Shown piece by piece: positions 26,324 to 37,193 of a stretch of 64,000 nt of DNA; position 1 is the first letter of the stretch, and the number at the start of each line of letters is the position of its first letter. The notes below the pieces were generated by a model. It was not told the DNA's origin, did not search any database, and saw only the letters and a program-made list of their open reading frames with translations. Source of the DNA: Metallibacterium scheffleri (GTDB lineage Bacteria > Pseudomonadota > Gammaproteobacteria > Xanthomonadales > Rhodanobacteraceae); the NCBI RefSeq assembly GCF_002077135.1, contig NZ_LDOS01000002.1, forward strand, positions 1,054,001 through 1,118,000, in the 5' to 3' direction. The position numbers were made by a program, and so were the translations under genes.

Positions 26324-27271
26324 GTGGACTTCAACCTCTGGGCCCCCGGTCATCTTGATGTCGGCGCCGCGCTGATCACCGCCTTGCTGCTGGGCATCGT
26401 GCATGGCATCACGCCGGACGAGCACACCTGGCCGATCACCTTCAGCTACGCCGTGGGTGGCTATTCCACCCGCGCCGGCCTGCGAGCAGGGGCACTGTTT
26501 TCCTTCAGCTTCATCGTGCAACGCGCGCTGGCCAGCGAACTGGCCTGGCTCGGACTGGCGCACTGGATGGGCCTGAAGGGTCTGGATTACGCGCTGTATA
26601 TACCCGTGGGCCTGCTGATGTTGTTCGGCGGCATGCTCATGGCACGACAGCGGCATGCGGTGCACCTGCATCTGTTCGGACAATGCGCTGAACCGGCGTT
26701 GATGCAGGCCGCCGATGCGTCGCTGCGCGGCCACGGCACCCGCGACGCGCGCGCGCGCAAGCTGGCCGGGTGGATGCCTGCGGTGCATGGTTTTGTCGCC
26801 GGCTGGGGGTTTGGCGCCTTCGCGCTGATCCTCTACACCACGCTGGCACCGGCGATGCCTTCGGCGTGGTGGGGCTGGTTGCCGGGCGCGCTGTTCGGGC
26901 TGGGCACGGCACTGGTGCAGGTGCTGGCCGGCGCGCTGTTCGGCCGCATCGCTGCGCGGCGCAGCCTGCCGCCCGAGGCCATCCGCGCGGTCGCGCTGAC
27001 CACCGCCACGCGCACCCTGATCTGGGGTGGCCTCGCCTACGCCAGCGCCGGCGCACTCGGGCTGCTGCTGCCGCGCCTGCGCGAGTTCGGCATCGTGACC
27101 GGTCTGCACGTGCATAACCTCGATCACCTGGGCGTGCCGTTCATGCTGGCGGTGGGCGTCGTCCTGGGCGTGGGCCTGACGACGCTGATCACCGAGACAC
27201 GGCGCTGGCAGAAACGCTTGCGCAGCGCCACGGCAGCGCCGGTCATGGCGCCTGGCGCCACGAAGGAATGA
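26324..27271 (+). CDS. Metal permease-like membrane protein (NiCoT/UreH-like)
   Basis: This is a polytopic inner-membrane protein of 315 residues with about seven hydrophobic segments. The first segment carries LLGIVHGITPDEHTWP, which resembles the His-rich HxxxxDH signature of nickel/cobalt transporters and UreH-like permeases; a second His group (VHLHLFGQ) and a third (GLHVHNLDHLGVP) could bind metal. The GTG start is chosen because GGAG lies seven bases upstream; a TTG start nine codons earlier lacks this. The preceding Zur-like palindrome suggests zinc. Metal specificity and direction are unproven. Confidence 0.6.
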   Translation: MDFNLWAPGHLDVGAALITALLLGIVHGITPDEHTWPITFSYAVGGYSTRAGLRAGALFSFSFIVQRALASELAWLGLAHWMGLKGLDYALYIPVGLLMLFGGMLMARQRHAVHLHLFGQCAEPALMQAADASLRGHGTRDARARKLAGWMPAVHGFVAGWGFGAFALILYTTLAPAMPSAWWGWLPGALFGLGTALVQVLAGALFGRIAARRSLPPEAIRAVALTTATRTLIWGGLAYASAGALGLLLPRLREFGIVTGLHVHNLDHLGVPFMLAVGVVLGVGLTTLITETRRWQKRLRSATAAPVMAPGATKE

Positions 27272-27294
27272 ACGACTGCGTGCAACCCCGACGC

Positions 27295-27678
27295 CTAGCC
27301 CTTGCCGCGTTTTTCCAGCAGCGCCTGCAAACCGGCAAACGGCTGCGCCGTCGCGGCGGCAGGCGCAGCGGCCGAACCCATGCTGCCCGCGGCATGATCG
27401 ACATGCCGCGCGTGCTCGTTGTCGTGACAGTACACGCACAACAACTCCCAGTTGCTGCCGTCGGCCGGGTTGTCATCGTGGTTGTGGTTGCGATGGTGCA
27501 CGGTGAGTTCCTGCACGTTGGCGCGGGTGAATTCGCGCGCGCAGCGGCCACAGATCCACGGGTACATCTTCAGCGCACGCTCGCGGTAGCCGTTGTTGCG
27601 TGTCTCGGCAGCACGCCGCGCATCGGCAACGACGCGATCAAGGCGTGCATGGTCCGGCGTGGCTTTGGGGGGGTGCAT
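27295..27678 (-). CDS. yajD: HNH nuclease family protein YajD
   Basis: This 127-residue HNH-fold protein is very close to E. coli YajD: YRERALKMYPWICGRCAREF, ELTVHHRNHNHDDNPADGS and NWELLCVYCHDNEH. Two CxxC pairs (CGRC, CVYC) build the structural zinc site, and the HH/N/H residues form the nuclease site. A cellular role is not established for the family. GGAG precedes the ATG. The Ala-rich C-terminal tail is variable. It is convergent with the metal permease gene and divergent from recQ. Confidence 0.88.
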   Translation of the reverse strand: MHPPKATPDHARLDRVVADARRAAETRNNGYRERALKMYPWICGRCAREFTRANVQELTVHHRNHNHDDNPADGSNWELLCVYCHDNEHARHVDHAAGSMGSAAAPAAATAQPFAGLQALLEKRGKG

Positions 27679-27767
27679 GGCTCAGCTCCGCGATGTCCTG
27701 GCGCCTACGTTAGCGCATCAAGGCTGCAGCGCGCGCGCGTTCATTCCGTCCACAGCCGCGCCCGGGG

Positions 27768-29630
<1,863 letters not shown>

Positions 29631-29639
29631 GGCGATTGG

Positions 29640-29698
29640 TACTCGACGCATCCTGATCGAACGTCCCGAATCCCGCGCCCGGGCGCGTACTACGAGTA
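29640..29698 (+). terminator. Dyad element after recQ
   Basis: TACTCG at 29640-29645 pairs with CGAGTA at 29693-29698, and inside lies the 14-base palindrome CGCGCCCGGGCGCG (29674-29687). It begins 10 bases after the recQ stop. No T-run follows, so this is only a possible terminator or mRNA end structure. Confidence 0.3.
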
Positions 29699-29854
29699 AT
29701 GACGAAGCAGACAGAGACGCCGGATCCGACACCGTGCTGCAGCGCAAGCAGGTGGCGCGCGCGGAAAATCGACCCGCACCGCGCGCAGCAAACTGATCGC
29801 GAGGCGCGGATGCGGCGGCAACACTCGATCGTCTCCGGCTTCCATCGCCTCTGC

Positions 29855-29860
29855 GATAAT
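29855..29860 (+). promoter_or_regulatory. Extended -10 element of a possibly leaderless MFS gene
   Basis: TGCGATAAT (GATAAT 29855-29860 with an upstream TG) lies seven bases before the ATG at 29868. With normal promoter geometry the transcript would start at or next to that ATG. Confidence 0.45.
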
Positions 29861-29867
29861 GGTGCGG

Positions 29868-31136
29868 ATGTCCGCGCCCCACTCCTCCGATCGCAAGCCT
29901 TCCGGCTTCGGCAAGGCGTTCCGTTCGCTGCGCAACTACAACTTTCGCATCTGGTTCCTGGGCGGGCTGGTATCCAACGTCGGCACCTGGATGCAGCGCA
30001 TCGCCCAGGACTGGCTGGTACTCACCGTGCTCACCCGGCACAACGCCAGCGCCATGGGCGTGGTGGTGGCGCTGCAGTTCGTGCCGCAATTGCTGTGCCT
30101 GCCGTGGACCGGGCGCGCGGCCGACCATCTCGACCGGCGCAAATTGTTGATCGCCACGCAGATCGCGCAGGGCCTGCTGGCGCTGGGTCTGGGCCTGATC
30201 ACCCTCGCTGGCATGGTGACGCTGTGGCAGGTGGACGTGTTCGCGTTCCTGCTGGGCTGCGTCACCGCATTCGATGCCACCGCACGACAGGTGTTCGTCA
30301 ACGAGCTGGTCGGCGAAGCGCAACTGGCCAACGCGGTGGCGCTGAACTCCACCTCGTTCAATGCCGCGCGCATGATCGGCCCGGCCGTGGCCGGCACCTT
30401 GATTGCCGTGATCGGCACGGGCTGGGTGTTCATGCTCAACGCAGCCTCGTTCGCAGCGGTGCTGGCTTCGCTGATGCTGCTGCGCAGCGGCCAGTTGCAC
30501 CCACAGATCCGCAGCGCGCACAAGGCTGGCAGTCTGGCTGAAGGCTTCCGCTACGTCGGCCGGCGTGCCGACCTGATGGCGGTGCTGGTAATGGTGTTCG
30601 TCATCGGCACGTTCGGCCTCAATTTTTCGATTTACATCTCGACCATGGCGGTGACCGCATTCCATGGCAACGCCGGTCTGTATGGACTCCTGACCTCGTC
30701 GTTCGCGGTGGGCTCGGTGGGTGGCGCGCTGTTCTCCGCCCATCGCGAGGGCCCCGGCATGGCGTCGCTGGGCTTCTCGGCCTTGGGCTTCGGCGTGGGC
30801 TGCGCGCTGGCCGCGCTGGCGCCCGATCCGGCGCTGTTCGCCGCCGCGCTGGCGCTGACCGGTTTCGCCGCGCTGGTCTTCGTCACCGCCAGCACCAGCT
30901 TCATGCAACTGGCCAGCGCGCCCGGTATGCGTGGGCGGGTGATGGCATTGCGCATGGCCGTGGCCATGGGCGGCACGCCGCTGGGTGCGCTGGCGGTGGG
31001 CATTGTGGCCGACCATTTCGGCCCGCGCTGGGCCATGGGCGTGGGCGCTGCATCTGGCATCGTGGCGGTGCTGGTGGGACTGCACTATCGGTCGGCCAGA
31101 CGGCGCATCGTCGCCGAGGAAAGCTCCTCGGCCTGA
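29868..31136 (+). CDS. MFS transporter, EntS/DHA3-like
   Basis: This 422-residue inner-membrane exporter has 12 hydrophobic segments. FRSLRNYNFRIWFLGGLVSNVGTWMQ near the N-terminus and the motif A-like AADHLDRRKLL match the MFS_3 group (EntS and multidrug-type exporters). The ATG at 29868 is preferred over one three codons upstream, because the upstream ATG overlaps the -10 element GATAAT. Its substrate is unknown. It follows recQ after a 230-base spacer. Confidence 0.75.
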   Translation: MSAPHSSDRKPSGFGKAFRSLRNYNFRIWFLGGLVSNVGTWMQRIAQDWLVLTVLTRHNASAMGVVVALQFVPQLLCLPWTGRAADHLDRRKLLIATQIAQGLLALGLGLITLAGMVTLWQVDVFAFLLGCVTAFDATARQVFVNELVGEAQLANAVALNSTSFNAARMIGPAVAGTLIAVIGTGWVFMLNAASFAAVLASLMLLRSGQLHPQIRSAHKAGSLAEGFRYVGRRADLMAVLVMVFVIGTFGLNFSIYISTMAVTAFHGNAGLYGLLTSSFAVGSVGGALFSAHREGPGMASLGFSALGFGVGCALAALAPDPALFAAALALTGFAALVFVTASTSFMQLASAPGMRGRVMALRMAVAMGGTPLGALAVGIVADHFGPRWAMGVGAASGIVAVLVGLHYRSARRRIVAEESSSA

Positions 31137-31441
31137 GCACGAAACCGGCCTTTCCGCGCTGGTCCGCCTTCCAGTGACAGCCGCCGGATAGCAAGCACAC
31201 TGCTGGTGCGCCGGGCGTTGGCGAAATCCAGCGGTGTTGCTGCGCGCTCGCGATTGACCAGTTGGCCATTGCGTGCGATCACGGCAGACCATGGTTCAAC
31301 GGCACAAGCCGCAGACAGGATGAACGTGTCGACAGCGTGGGTTGATCTTGTGGAACGCGCAGGTCGATTGCCAACGCGCGCCAACAGGTCAAGCGGACCG
31401 GATTCGTCGTAAAGGGAACGCTTGGCGTCGGTCAGGTGCCG
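31137..31441. other. Spacer without a convincing gene
   Basis: These 305 bases hold only short open frames on both strands (for example minus-strand 31085-31384 and plus-strand 31206-31412). They have no ribosome sites, no recognisable motif and odd composition. I see no RNA gene or repeat. It may be a decayed gene or simply the 3' spacer of the MFS gene. Confidence 0.4.
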
Positions 31442-31648
31442 TCACCTTGGGTGCTGATACGAACTGCCGCCGCCATCCCCGTTATCGCCGCCATCGCCCC
31501 GGTGGTGACGTTCAGATTGGCCGTCGCCGCGCCGGTAGTCACCGTCACGGTTGTTGCCATAGCCGGGGTAGAAACAGCCGCTCAGCGAGCAGCCGAGCAG
31601 CAGGATCGCCGCAGTAGCGAAAATGCGTCTGATCGTGGATGAGGACAT
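31442..31648 (-). CDS. Small lipoprotein with Gly/Asp/Arg-rich tail
   Basis: This is a 68-residue exported lipoprotein of unknown role. The N-terminus is basic (RR), then comes a hydrophobic core and a lipobox LSGC with the acylated cysteine at residue 25. The mature part of 44 residues is low-complexity (YGNNRDGDYRRGDGQSER and similar), so it is probably unstructured in the periplasm or at the outer membrane. GGAGACTCCG precedes the ATG. It is too short for homology by eye. Confidence 0.7.
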   Translation of the reverse strand: MSSSTIRRIFATAAILLLGCSLSGCFYPGYGNNRDGDYRRGDGQSERHHRGDGGDNGDGGGSSYQHPR

Positions 31649-31758
31649 CGGAGTCTCCGGCCGCGGGTGTCAGGCCGAGCATGGCATATCGACACTCGGT
31701 GCAAGCGGGTAGGTCATAAGGGGGTCGGGGTTCCATTCAGTGTCAACGTTCAGCGTCA

Positions 31759-32529
31759 TCAAGTGAATCTGGCGCCGTTCGCAGTCCCCGTTCGGCGGCA
31801 GACCATCAGCACGGTGTCCACGTGAGGGTCATCAATCAGGCCCGGCAGCCAGCGCAGCTTCCTCTGCATGCGCAGGCCGATGGGCATGAACACGTGGTTG
31901 TACCACCACATCGCACGTTCGCGATGATGGATCAGATGCCACATGCTCCAGGCGATCAGGCGCGGGGATTTGGGTTGCATGCCGAAGATGGCACTGCGCT
32001 CGATGTCAAACCCGTGACGCCGCAGCATGTTGATCAGGTCCTGCGGTTCGTAGCGGCGGCGGTGGCCGACGAAGTCGTCGAACGCAGTCCAGGCGGCCTC
32101 GTGCAGGGGCACCGAGAGCAGCAGGGTGCCACCGGGCGCACACACGCGCGAAAGTTCAGCCAGCGCGGTCGCGTCGTCGTCGACATGCTCGACAATGTCG
32201 AAGCTGCAGACCAGATCGAAGGTCTGGTCGGCGAACGGCAACGCGTTGATCACGCCGACTACAGCGGCAGCACCACGCTCCAGGAAGCGCGTCATGGCCG
32301 CAGCGCTGATGTCCAGGAACTGGGTGCGCTGCAGCGGCAGGCGCGGGCGTAAACCCGGCGCCACTTCCAAAGACCTTTTCGATTGCGCAGCCAACGTCGA
32401 TAACAGAGGCCACGTGTTGAACCGGCACGGCTCGATCAGCAGGGCATCGGCCCACAACGTGTCATACAACGCCCGGTTGGTCGCGGCCAGTTCCGTGTCG
32501 CTACGTACATGTACCGCGGAGTCGCTCAT
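31759..32529 (-). CDS. Class I SAM-dependent methyltransferase
   Basis: This 256-residue cytosolic enzyme has a Methyltransf_11-type Rossmann core: motif I region SLEVAPGLRPRLP (about 53-65), acidic strand FLDISAAAM, and CSFDIVEHVDDDATALAELSRVCAPGGTLLL. The C-terminal third holds an Arg/Trp-rich segment (MWHLIHHRERAMWWYNHVF). The substrate is not predictable; similar proteins are often tied to lipid or sugar methylation. Motif I has Ala-Pro-Gly in place of the more usual GxGxG. It is isolated, with spacers of about 110-150 bases on either side. Confidence 0.78.
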   Translation of the reverse strand: MSDSAVHVRSDTELAATNRALYDTLWADALLIEPCRFNTWPLLSTLAAQSKRSLEVAPGLRPRLPLQRTQFLDISAAAMTRFLERGAAAVVGVINALPFADQTFDLVCSFDIVEHVDDDATALAELSRVCAPGGTLLLSVPLHEAAWTAFDDFVGHRRRYEPQDLINMLRRHGFDIERSAIFGMQPKSPRLIAWSMWHLIHHRERAMWWYNHVFMPIGLRMQRKLRWLPGLIDDPHVDTVLMVCRRTGTANGARFT

Positions 32530-32676
32530 GCGATTGCACCACCGAGGCGTCAGGCAAAACGATCAAGCCTCCAGCCGCGGCATTTTGGCCCGTTCGGTCA
32601 AACCGGGTCACCATGAACGGAACCTTGCACCGCACCCATCCCGAAGCCGAAGCCCGAGCCGGCTGTGCGACCTGTT

Positions 32677-33123
32677 CTATCCGGGTTTGCCGCCCATGTC
32701 GATCGGCTTGCCGTTGGACAGGAAAGTCAGGTAACTCGCCAGGTCGGTCAGTGCCTGGCTACCGTAGGCGGGCGGCTTGCCGCCGAGGCCACCGGCGATG
32801 CACCCGCGGATCTGATCTTCCAGGGTGATGACCTTGCCCGCGCGTGGGCTGTAGCGCGGAAAAATCGCGGCGGCGTTGGCCAGACTCGGGATTTTGCCAC
32901 CGCCGGCGACCTGTCCGGCGATTTTGCCGCCGCCCGAATGGCAGCTCTGGCAAGTCATGCCGTGGCCGCCGAACGTATCGGTCGCAAACAGATGCGCGCC
33001 GCGCTGGACCGCTGCTTGCAGCGGATCCGCCGCCTTGGCCCAGGCGGCGGGCAAGCACAGTCCGAACAGCAGGACGCCGACGATCAGGTGCATGGCGACG
33101 GTCGTTTGTTGCTTTGCATTCAT
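32677..33123 (-). CDS. Exported monohaem c-type cytochrome
   Basis: This is a periplasmic class I cytochrome c of 148 residues. An N-terminal signal peptide (hydrophobic core LIVGVLLFGLCL, cleavage near AWA-KA) is followed by one haem site CQSCH. A C-terminal QALTDLASYLTFLSNG helix and a Met in MGGKPG may give the axial ligand. The ATG after GGAGGATTTTCACC is the start; 41 upstream codons are open only by chance. The electron donor and acceptor are unknown. It lies downstream of an FMN reductase gene and may be cotranscribed with it. Confidence 0.85.
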   Translation of the reverse strand: MNAKQQTTVAMHLIVGVLLFGLCLPAAWAKAADPLQAAVQRGAHLFATDTFGGHGMTCQSCHSGGGKIAGQVAGGGKIPSLANAAAIFPRYSPRAGKVITLEDQIRGCIAGGLGGKPPAYGSQALTDLASYLTFLSNGKPIDMGGKPG

Positions 33124-33202
33124 GGTGAAAATCCTCCGATCATTGACTCCAATACATGTGACGCGACGACAGGCAGACAGCCAGGGACGGAGTGAACGGA
33201 CA

Positions 33203-33766
33203 TCACGCCGACTTGCGCTGCAGCGCAACCCAGGCCGTGTAGGCATCCAGGAATTTCTGCATGAAGCCGCGCGTGGCTTCGTTGGCGATATGGCCCTGCG
33301 CGTCGAACAGGCTGCCAGCGCCGCCGAGATAGGCCTCGGGCTGCGCCATGGTCGGCACGTCGAGGAACACCAGCGACTGGCGCAGGTGGTGATTGGCGCC
33401 GAAGCCGCCGATGGCGCCGGGCGACACGCTGATCACGGCGCCGGGCTTGCCGCCCCAGACGCTGTGGCCGTAAGGGCGCGAGCCGACATCCAGCGCGTTC
33501 TTGAGCACGCCGGGCACCGATCGGTTGTATTCAGGGGTGACGAACAGCAGCGCGTCGCAAGCTTTCACCGCATCGCGAAACGCGGTCCATTCGGGGGGCG
33601 GCGTGGCATCGAGATCCTGGTTGTACAGCGGCAGCGCGCCGATCCCGATCAGCTGCAGATCCAGCGTGCCGCGCGCCATCTCCGCGAGCGCCAGCGCCAT
33701 GCGCCGGTTGAAGGAGTCCTTGCGCAGACTGCCGACGAGCACCGCCACGTTTGCCGTACTGCTCAT
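33203..33766 (-). CDS. NAD(P)H-dependent FMN reductase, ChrR/YieF-like
   Basis: This 187-residue flavodoxin-fold reductase is of the group that reduces quinones, chromate and other acceptors. The FMN-phosphate loop VGSLRKDSFNRRMA lies at residues 11-24. LFVTPEYNRSVPGVLKNALD is the diagnostic second motif, and SVSPGAIGGFGANHHLRQ is the third. AGGAGA precedes the ATG. The cytochrome c gene starts 79 bases downstream. The physiological acceptor is not evident. Confidence 0.88.
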   Translation of the reverse strand: MSSTANVAVLVGSLRKDSFNRRMALALAEMARGTLDLQLIGIGALPLYNQDLDATPPPEWTAFRDAVKACDALLFVTPEYNRSVPGVLKNALDVGSRPYGHSVWGGKPGAVISVSPGAIGGFGANHHLRQSLVFLDVPTMAQPEAYLGGAGSLFDAQGHIANEATRGFMQKFLDAYTAWVALQRKSA

Positions 33767-33845
33767 GCGTGCATTCTCCTGATGGGCATGCGTCGCATCA
33801 TCGCGACGCAGCGGCGCTCATCATCCGCCGCTGCGTCGCCCAGCG

Positions 33846-36800
33846 CTAGAGCACGCGCTGCCCCTGCGCGATGTCGGCGTGCAGTTTCCGCTCGCCGGCT
33901 TGCGCCTGCCGGTCGAGGTGATCGAACACGGCGTACTCCGCCTGCGTCGGCCGGTCGTAGCTGAGGTCGATGTCGGCGGCGAGGTACGCCAGATGGCTGC
34001 GCAGTTTCGTCTCGTGCAGCAGGCTGCCCTCGCTGGACTGGATCTGCAGCGCGACCAAGTCGGCGATGTCGGCATCGAGCGCGTTCAGCGCCGGCTGCGC
34101 CCTGGCCTTGGCCAGGGTGCCCGCGGCGACCGCGCCGTCGAGCTGGTCACGCAGAGCGATGGCCTGGTTGAGGGTGCGATCCAGCGTATCCAGCGCGACG
34201 TGGATCTTCAGCCCCAGCGCAAGGCGCGCGGCCAATGCGCCGGGCGCCGGGTGCAGGCGTGGATCGAGCGCCACGGTGAAGGCCTGCTCGGACTTCTTGC
34301 CGCCGAAGTCGAGCACCGCGGTGTAGCGCCCGGGCACGACGACCGGGCCTTCCACGGTGTCATCGAGTCCGCCGGCGGCGATCGGCGCCTGGAAGCCGGT
34401 GACTTCGGTGGCGTCAGGCCAGCGCAGGTTCCACTGCAGGCGGTTCATGCCGGGCGCGATCGCGGTGAGTTTGGCGTCCGCGGCCTCCTTGGCCTGGATC
34501 GGCGTCCAGTTGTCGCTCACGGTGGCGGCCGGCTTGGGCGCCGTGGCCTTGAGGTGCAAGTCGAAGCGGCGCACCACCTGGCCCTGCGCATCGACGAAGC
34601 TCAGTGTCACCGGCGCCTTGCCGTCGTAGTCCGCCGGGATGTGGAAGAACACCGTCGCGCCAAACGGCGGATTGGCACCGGCGTCGGTCACGAACTTGGC
34701 ATACGGGCTGGCGCCATAGGCGTGGGTCAGCCATGCGGTTTCGGGCGCGAACACCTGCGCGGCATCGGCGGCGACCGTCGGTTGCCGGGTCATCTGCTCC
34801 AGCAGAGCCAGGTTGTCGAGAATCCAGAACGAGCGCCCGTGCGTCGCGGCGACCAGATCGCCCTGGCGCACGTTCACGGCGAGATCGCGCACCTGCACCT
34901 TGGGCAGGTTCAGCGCCAGCGGATGCCAGAACAGGCCGCCGTCGTAACTGGCATAGACGCTGTTCTTGGTGCCGAGGAACAGCAGCCGCGCGTCGTTCGG
35001 GTCCTGGCGCACGACGAAGGCGTACTGATCAGCGGGCAGGCCCGTGGTGATCGGCGTCCAGTGCGCGCCATAGTCGGTGGTCTCGAACACGTAGGGATGG
35101 AAGTCGTCCCACATGTAGCGTGAGGCGGTCAGGTACGCGCTGCCCTTGGCCACGTGGGAAGGTTCGATCGAGCTGATCTGCGCCCAGCCCGGCAGGCCCT
35201 TGGGCGTGACCAGCTTCCAGCTTTTGCCGCCATCCGCGGTGACGTGGACCAGGCCGTCGGCCGAGCCGGCCCAGATGACATTGCCGTCCAGCGGCGAGGG
35301 CGCCAGCGCGGAGATGTCGGGGAAAATTTCCGCGCCGGACTGGTCGAGATCGACCGGGCCGCCGCTGGGCCGTTCGGTGGCGGGATCGTTGCGCGTCAGG
35401 TCAGGGCTGATGCGCGTCCACATCTCGCCGCCATCGGTGCTCTTCAGCACATACTGCGAAGCCAGCAGCAGTTCGCCTGGCTTGGCTGCGGAAAACAGGA
35501 TCGGGTGCGTCCAGCCGAAGCGGTACTTCAGCTGGTTGGACGCGGCGCCTTCCTGGTACTCGGGCCATGGGCTGACTTCGCGGAACTGGCCGGTGGCCAT
35601 GTCATAGCGCAACTGGATGCTGAAGTAGCCGCTGCCGTAGGTGATGTTCGGGTTGCCCGGCTGCGGTGCGACGAAGGTGGCCTCGCCGTAGGCCACGGAA
35701 TGCCAGGCGCCCAGCGGAATCATGCCGGCGCTGGCGGCGCTGGGGCCCTCGAAGGAACCCTCGTCCTGCTGCGCGCCGTAGATGTGGAACGGGAACTGGT
35801 CGTCCAGCGCCACGTGGTAGAACTGCCCGGTCGGCTGGTTGTGATCGCCGCTCCAGGTCAGGCCGCCGTCGGTGGACACCGTGGCGCCGCCGTCGTTGCC
35901 CTCGAGCAACAACTTCGGATCGTGGGGGTTGATCCAGATGATGTGGTTGTCGCCGTGCGGCGTGTGCAGCTTGGCGAAGGTCTTGCCGCCGTCATGGGAG
36001 ACCCACAGCGCATCGACCTCGGGCACGTACACCGTGTTGGCGTCGGTCGGATCGACAAAGATGCTCATGTAGTAGAACGCGCGCTGGCGCAGGCTCCAGT
36101 TCGAGTTCACCCGCGCCCACGTGGCACCGGCGTCATTGGAGCGAAACACGCCGCCGTCCTTGGCCTGCACGATCGCGTAGACCACGCGCGGATCGCTGGC
36201 GGCGACGCTGACGCCCACGCGTCCCAGCACACTCTGCGGAAAGCCGCTGTGGCGCGAGATCTCGCTCCAGTGCGCGCCACCGTCGCTGCTCTTGTACAGG
36301 CCGCTGCCGGGGCCGCCGTCCTGCAGCGTCCACGGCCTGCGGTAGGCCTGCCACATCGCGGCGTAGAGCACGTCGGGGTTGTTCGGGTCCATCACCAGAT
36401 CGATGGCGCCGGTCTTGGCATCGACGTAGAGGATCTTGCTCCAGGTCTTGCCGCCGTCGACCGACTTGAACACGCCGCGCTCGCCGTTGGGCTTGAACAC
36501 GTGGCCCATCGACGAGGCGTAGACCACGTCGGGATTCTTCGGATCGACCACGATGCCGCTGATGGTGTGGGTGTCGGCCAGGCCCGCCGCGTGCCAGCTC
36601 TTGCCGGCGTCGTCGGAGCGGAACACGCCGTCGCCGGTGATCATGTCGCCGCGGATGTCGCTCTCGCCGGTACCGACGTAGATCACCTTGGGGTCGGATG
36701 GCGCCACCGCGATCGCGCCGATGCTGTTGCTGGAACCGGGCAGCGTGCCGTCGGTGAGATTGACCCACTTCACGCCGTAGTCGGTGCTGCGCCACACGCC

Positions 36801-37031
36801 GCCGTCGACCCCGCCCATGTAGAACAGGTCGCGCTCGCCGGGCACGCCGGCCACCGCGACCACGCGCCCGCCGATGTACGGGCCGACGCTGCGCCACTTC
36901 ATCAGCGCGTTCAGCGGTGTTGGTGCCGACTCGGTGCCGGCGCGCGCGTTGCCCGCGGCCAGCACCAGGCACAGCACGAGTGTGCACAAGCCGGCGAACG
37001 CGAGGGTCGTGCGAGAAACTCGTGAATCCAT
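33846..37031 (-). CDS. Large exported BNR/sortilin-like beta-propeller protein
   Basis: This is a secreted or periplasmic protein of 1061 residues with a signal peptide (hydrophobic core LCTLVLCLVLAAG, cleavage near ARA-GT). The first 700 residues hold many Asp-box/BNR units (GVWRSTDYGVKW, GVFRSDDAGKSW, GVFKSVDGGKTW, GLYKSSDGGAHW, GVFRSNDAGATW), indicating two stacked beta-propellers of the VPS10/sortilin type. The C-terminal third is a beta-sandwich-like region then a helical segment. Catalytic function is unknown; relatives are loosely called glycosyl hydrolases. The start at MDSRV is preferred for its GGAG site. Confidence 0.82.
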   Translation of the reverse strand: MDSRVSRTTLAFAGLCTLVLCLVLAAGNARAGTESAPTPLNALMKWRSVGPYIGGRVVAVAGVPGERDLFYMGGVDGGVWRSTDYGVKWVNLTDGTLPGSSNSIGAIAVAPSDPKVIYVGTGESDIRGDMITGDGVFRSDDAGKSWHAAGLADTHTISGIVVDPKNPDVVYASSMGHVFKPNGERGVFKSVDGGKTWSKILYVDAKTGAIDLVMDPNNPDVLYAAMWQAYRRPWTLQDGGPGSGLYKSSDGGAHWSEISRHSGFPQSVLGRVGVSVAASDPRVVYAIVQAKDGGVFRSNDAGATWARVNSNWSLRQRAFYYMSIFVDPTDANTVYVPEVDALWVSHDGGKTFAKLHTPHGDNHIIWINPHDPKLLLEGNDGGATVSTDGGLTWSGDHNQPTGQFYHVALDDQFPFHIYGAQQDEGSFEGPSAASAGMIPLGAWHSVAYGEATFVAPQPGNPNITYGSGYFSIQLRYDMATGQFREVSPWPEYQEGAASNQLKYRFGWTHPILFSAAKPGELLLASQYVLKSTDGGEMWTRISPDLTRNDPATERPSGGPVDLDQSGAEIFPDISALAPSPLDGNVIWAGSADGLVHVTADGGKSWKLVTPKGLPGWAQISSIEPSHVAKGSAYLTASRYMWDDFHPYVFETTDYGAHWTPITTGLPADQYAFVVRQDPNDARLLFLGTKNSVYASYDGGLFWHPLALNLPKVQVRDLAVNVRQGDLVAATHGRSFWILDNLALLEQMTRQPTVAADAAQVFAPETAWLTHAYGASPYAKFVTDAGANPPFGATVFFHIPADYDGKAPVTLSFVDAQGQVVRRFDLHLKATAPKPAATVSDNWTPIQAKEAADAKLTAIAPGMNRLQWNLRWPDATEVTGFQAPIAAGGLDDTVEGPVVVPGRYTAVLDFGGKKSEQAFTVALDPRLHPAPGALAARLALGLKIHVALDTLDRTLNQAIALRDQLDGAVAAGTLAKARAQPALNALDADIADLVALQIQSSEGSLLHETKLRSHLAYLAADIDLSYDRPTQAEYAVFDHLDRQAQAGERKLHADIAQGQRVL

Positions 37032-37141
37032 GACCAATCTCCGCATGCCGGAACCATGCCCGGCTTACGGAAACCTAATCAGATTGCATGGCTGCCGCAA
37101 AGCAAATCCACGCATCGAAACCATACGATGATGGCTTTGAA

Positions 37142-37156
37142 ACGTAATATTTACGT
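37142..37156 (-). promoter_or_regulatory. Perfect dyad ACGTAA-TAT-TTACGT upstream of the BNR gene
   Basis: A 6-bp inverted repeat with a 3-base spacer sits about 110 bases before the BNR protein start, in an AT-rich patch of the 162-base spacer that follows ispG. The geometry fits a dimeric repressor or activator site. The regulator is unknown. Confidence 0.45.
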
Positions 37157-37193
37157 GATATGTGCTTGGTGCAGTCGTGGCGCCCGTCCGCTG

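Noticed and set aside
31085-31384. Minus-strand open frame in the spacer after the MFS gene
   Set aside because: No ribosome site, no motif, and it overlaps the end of the MFS gene antisense.
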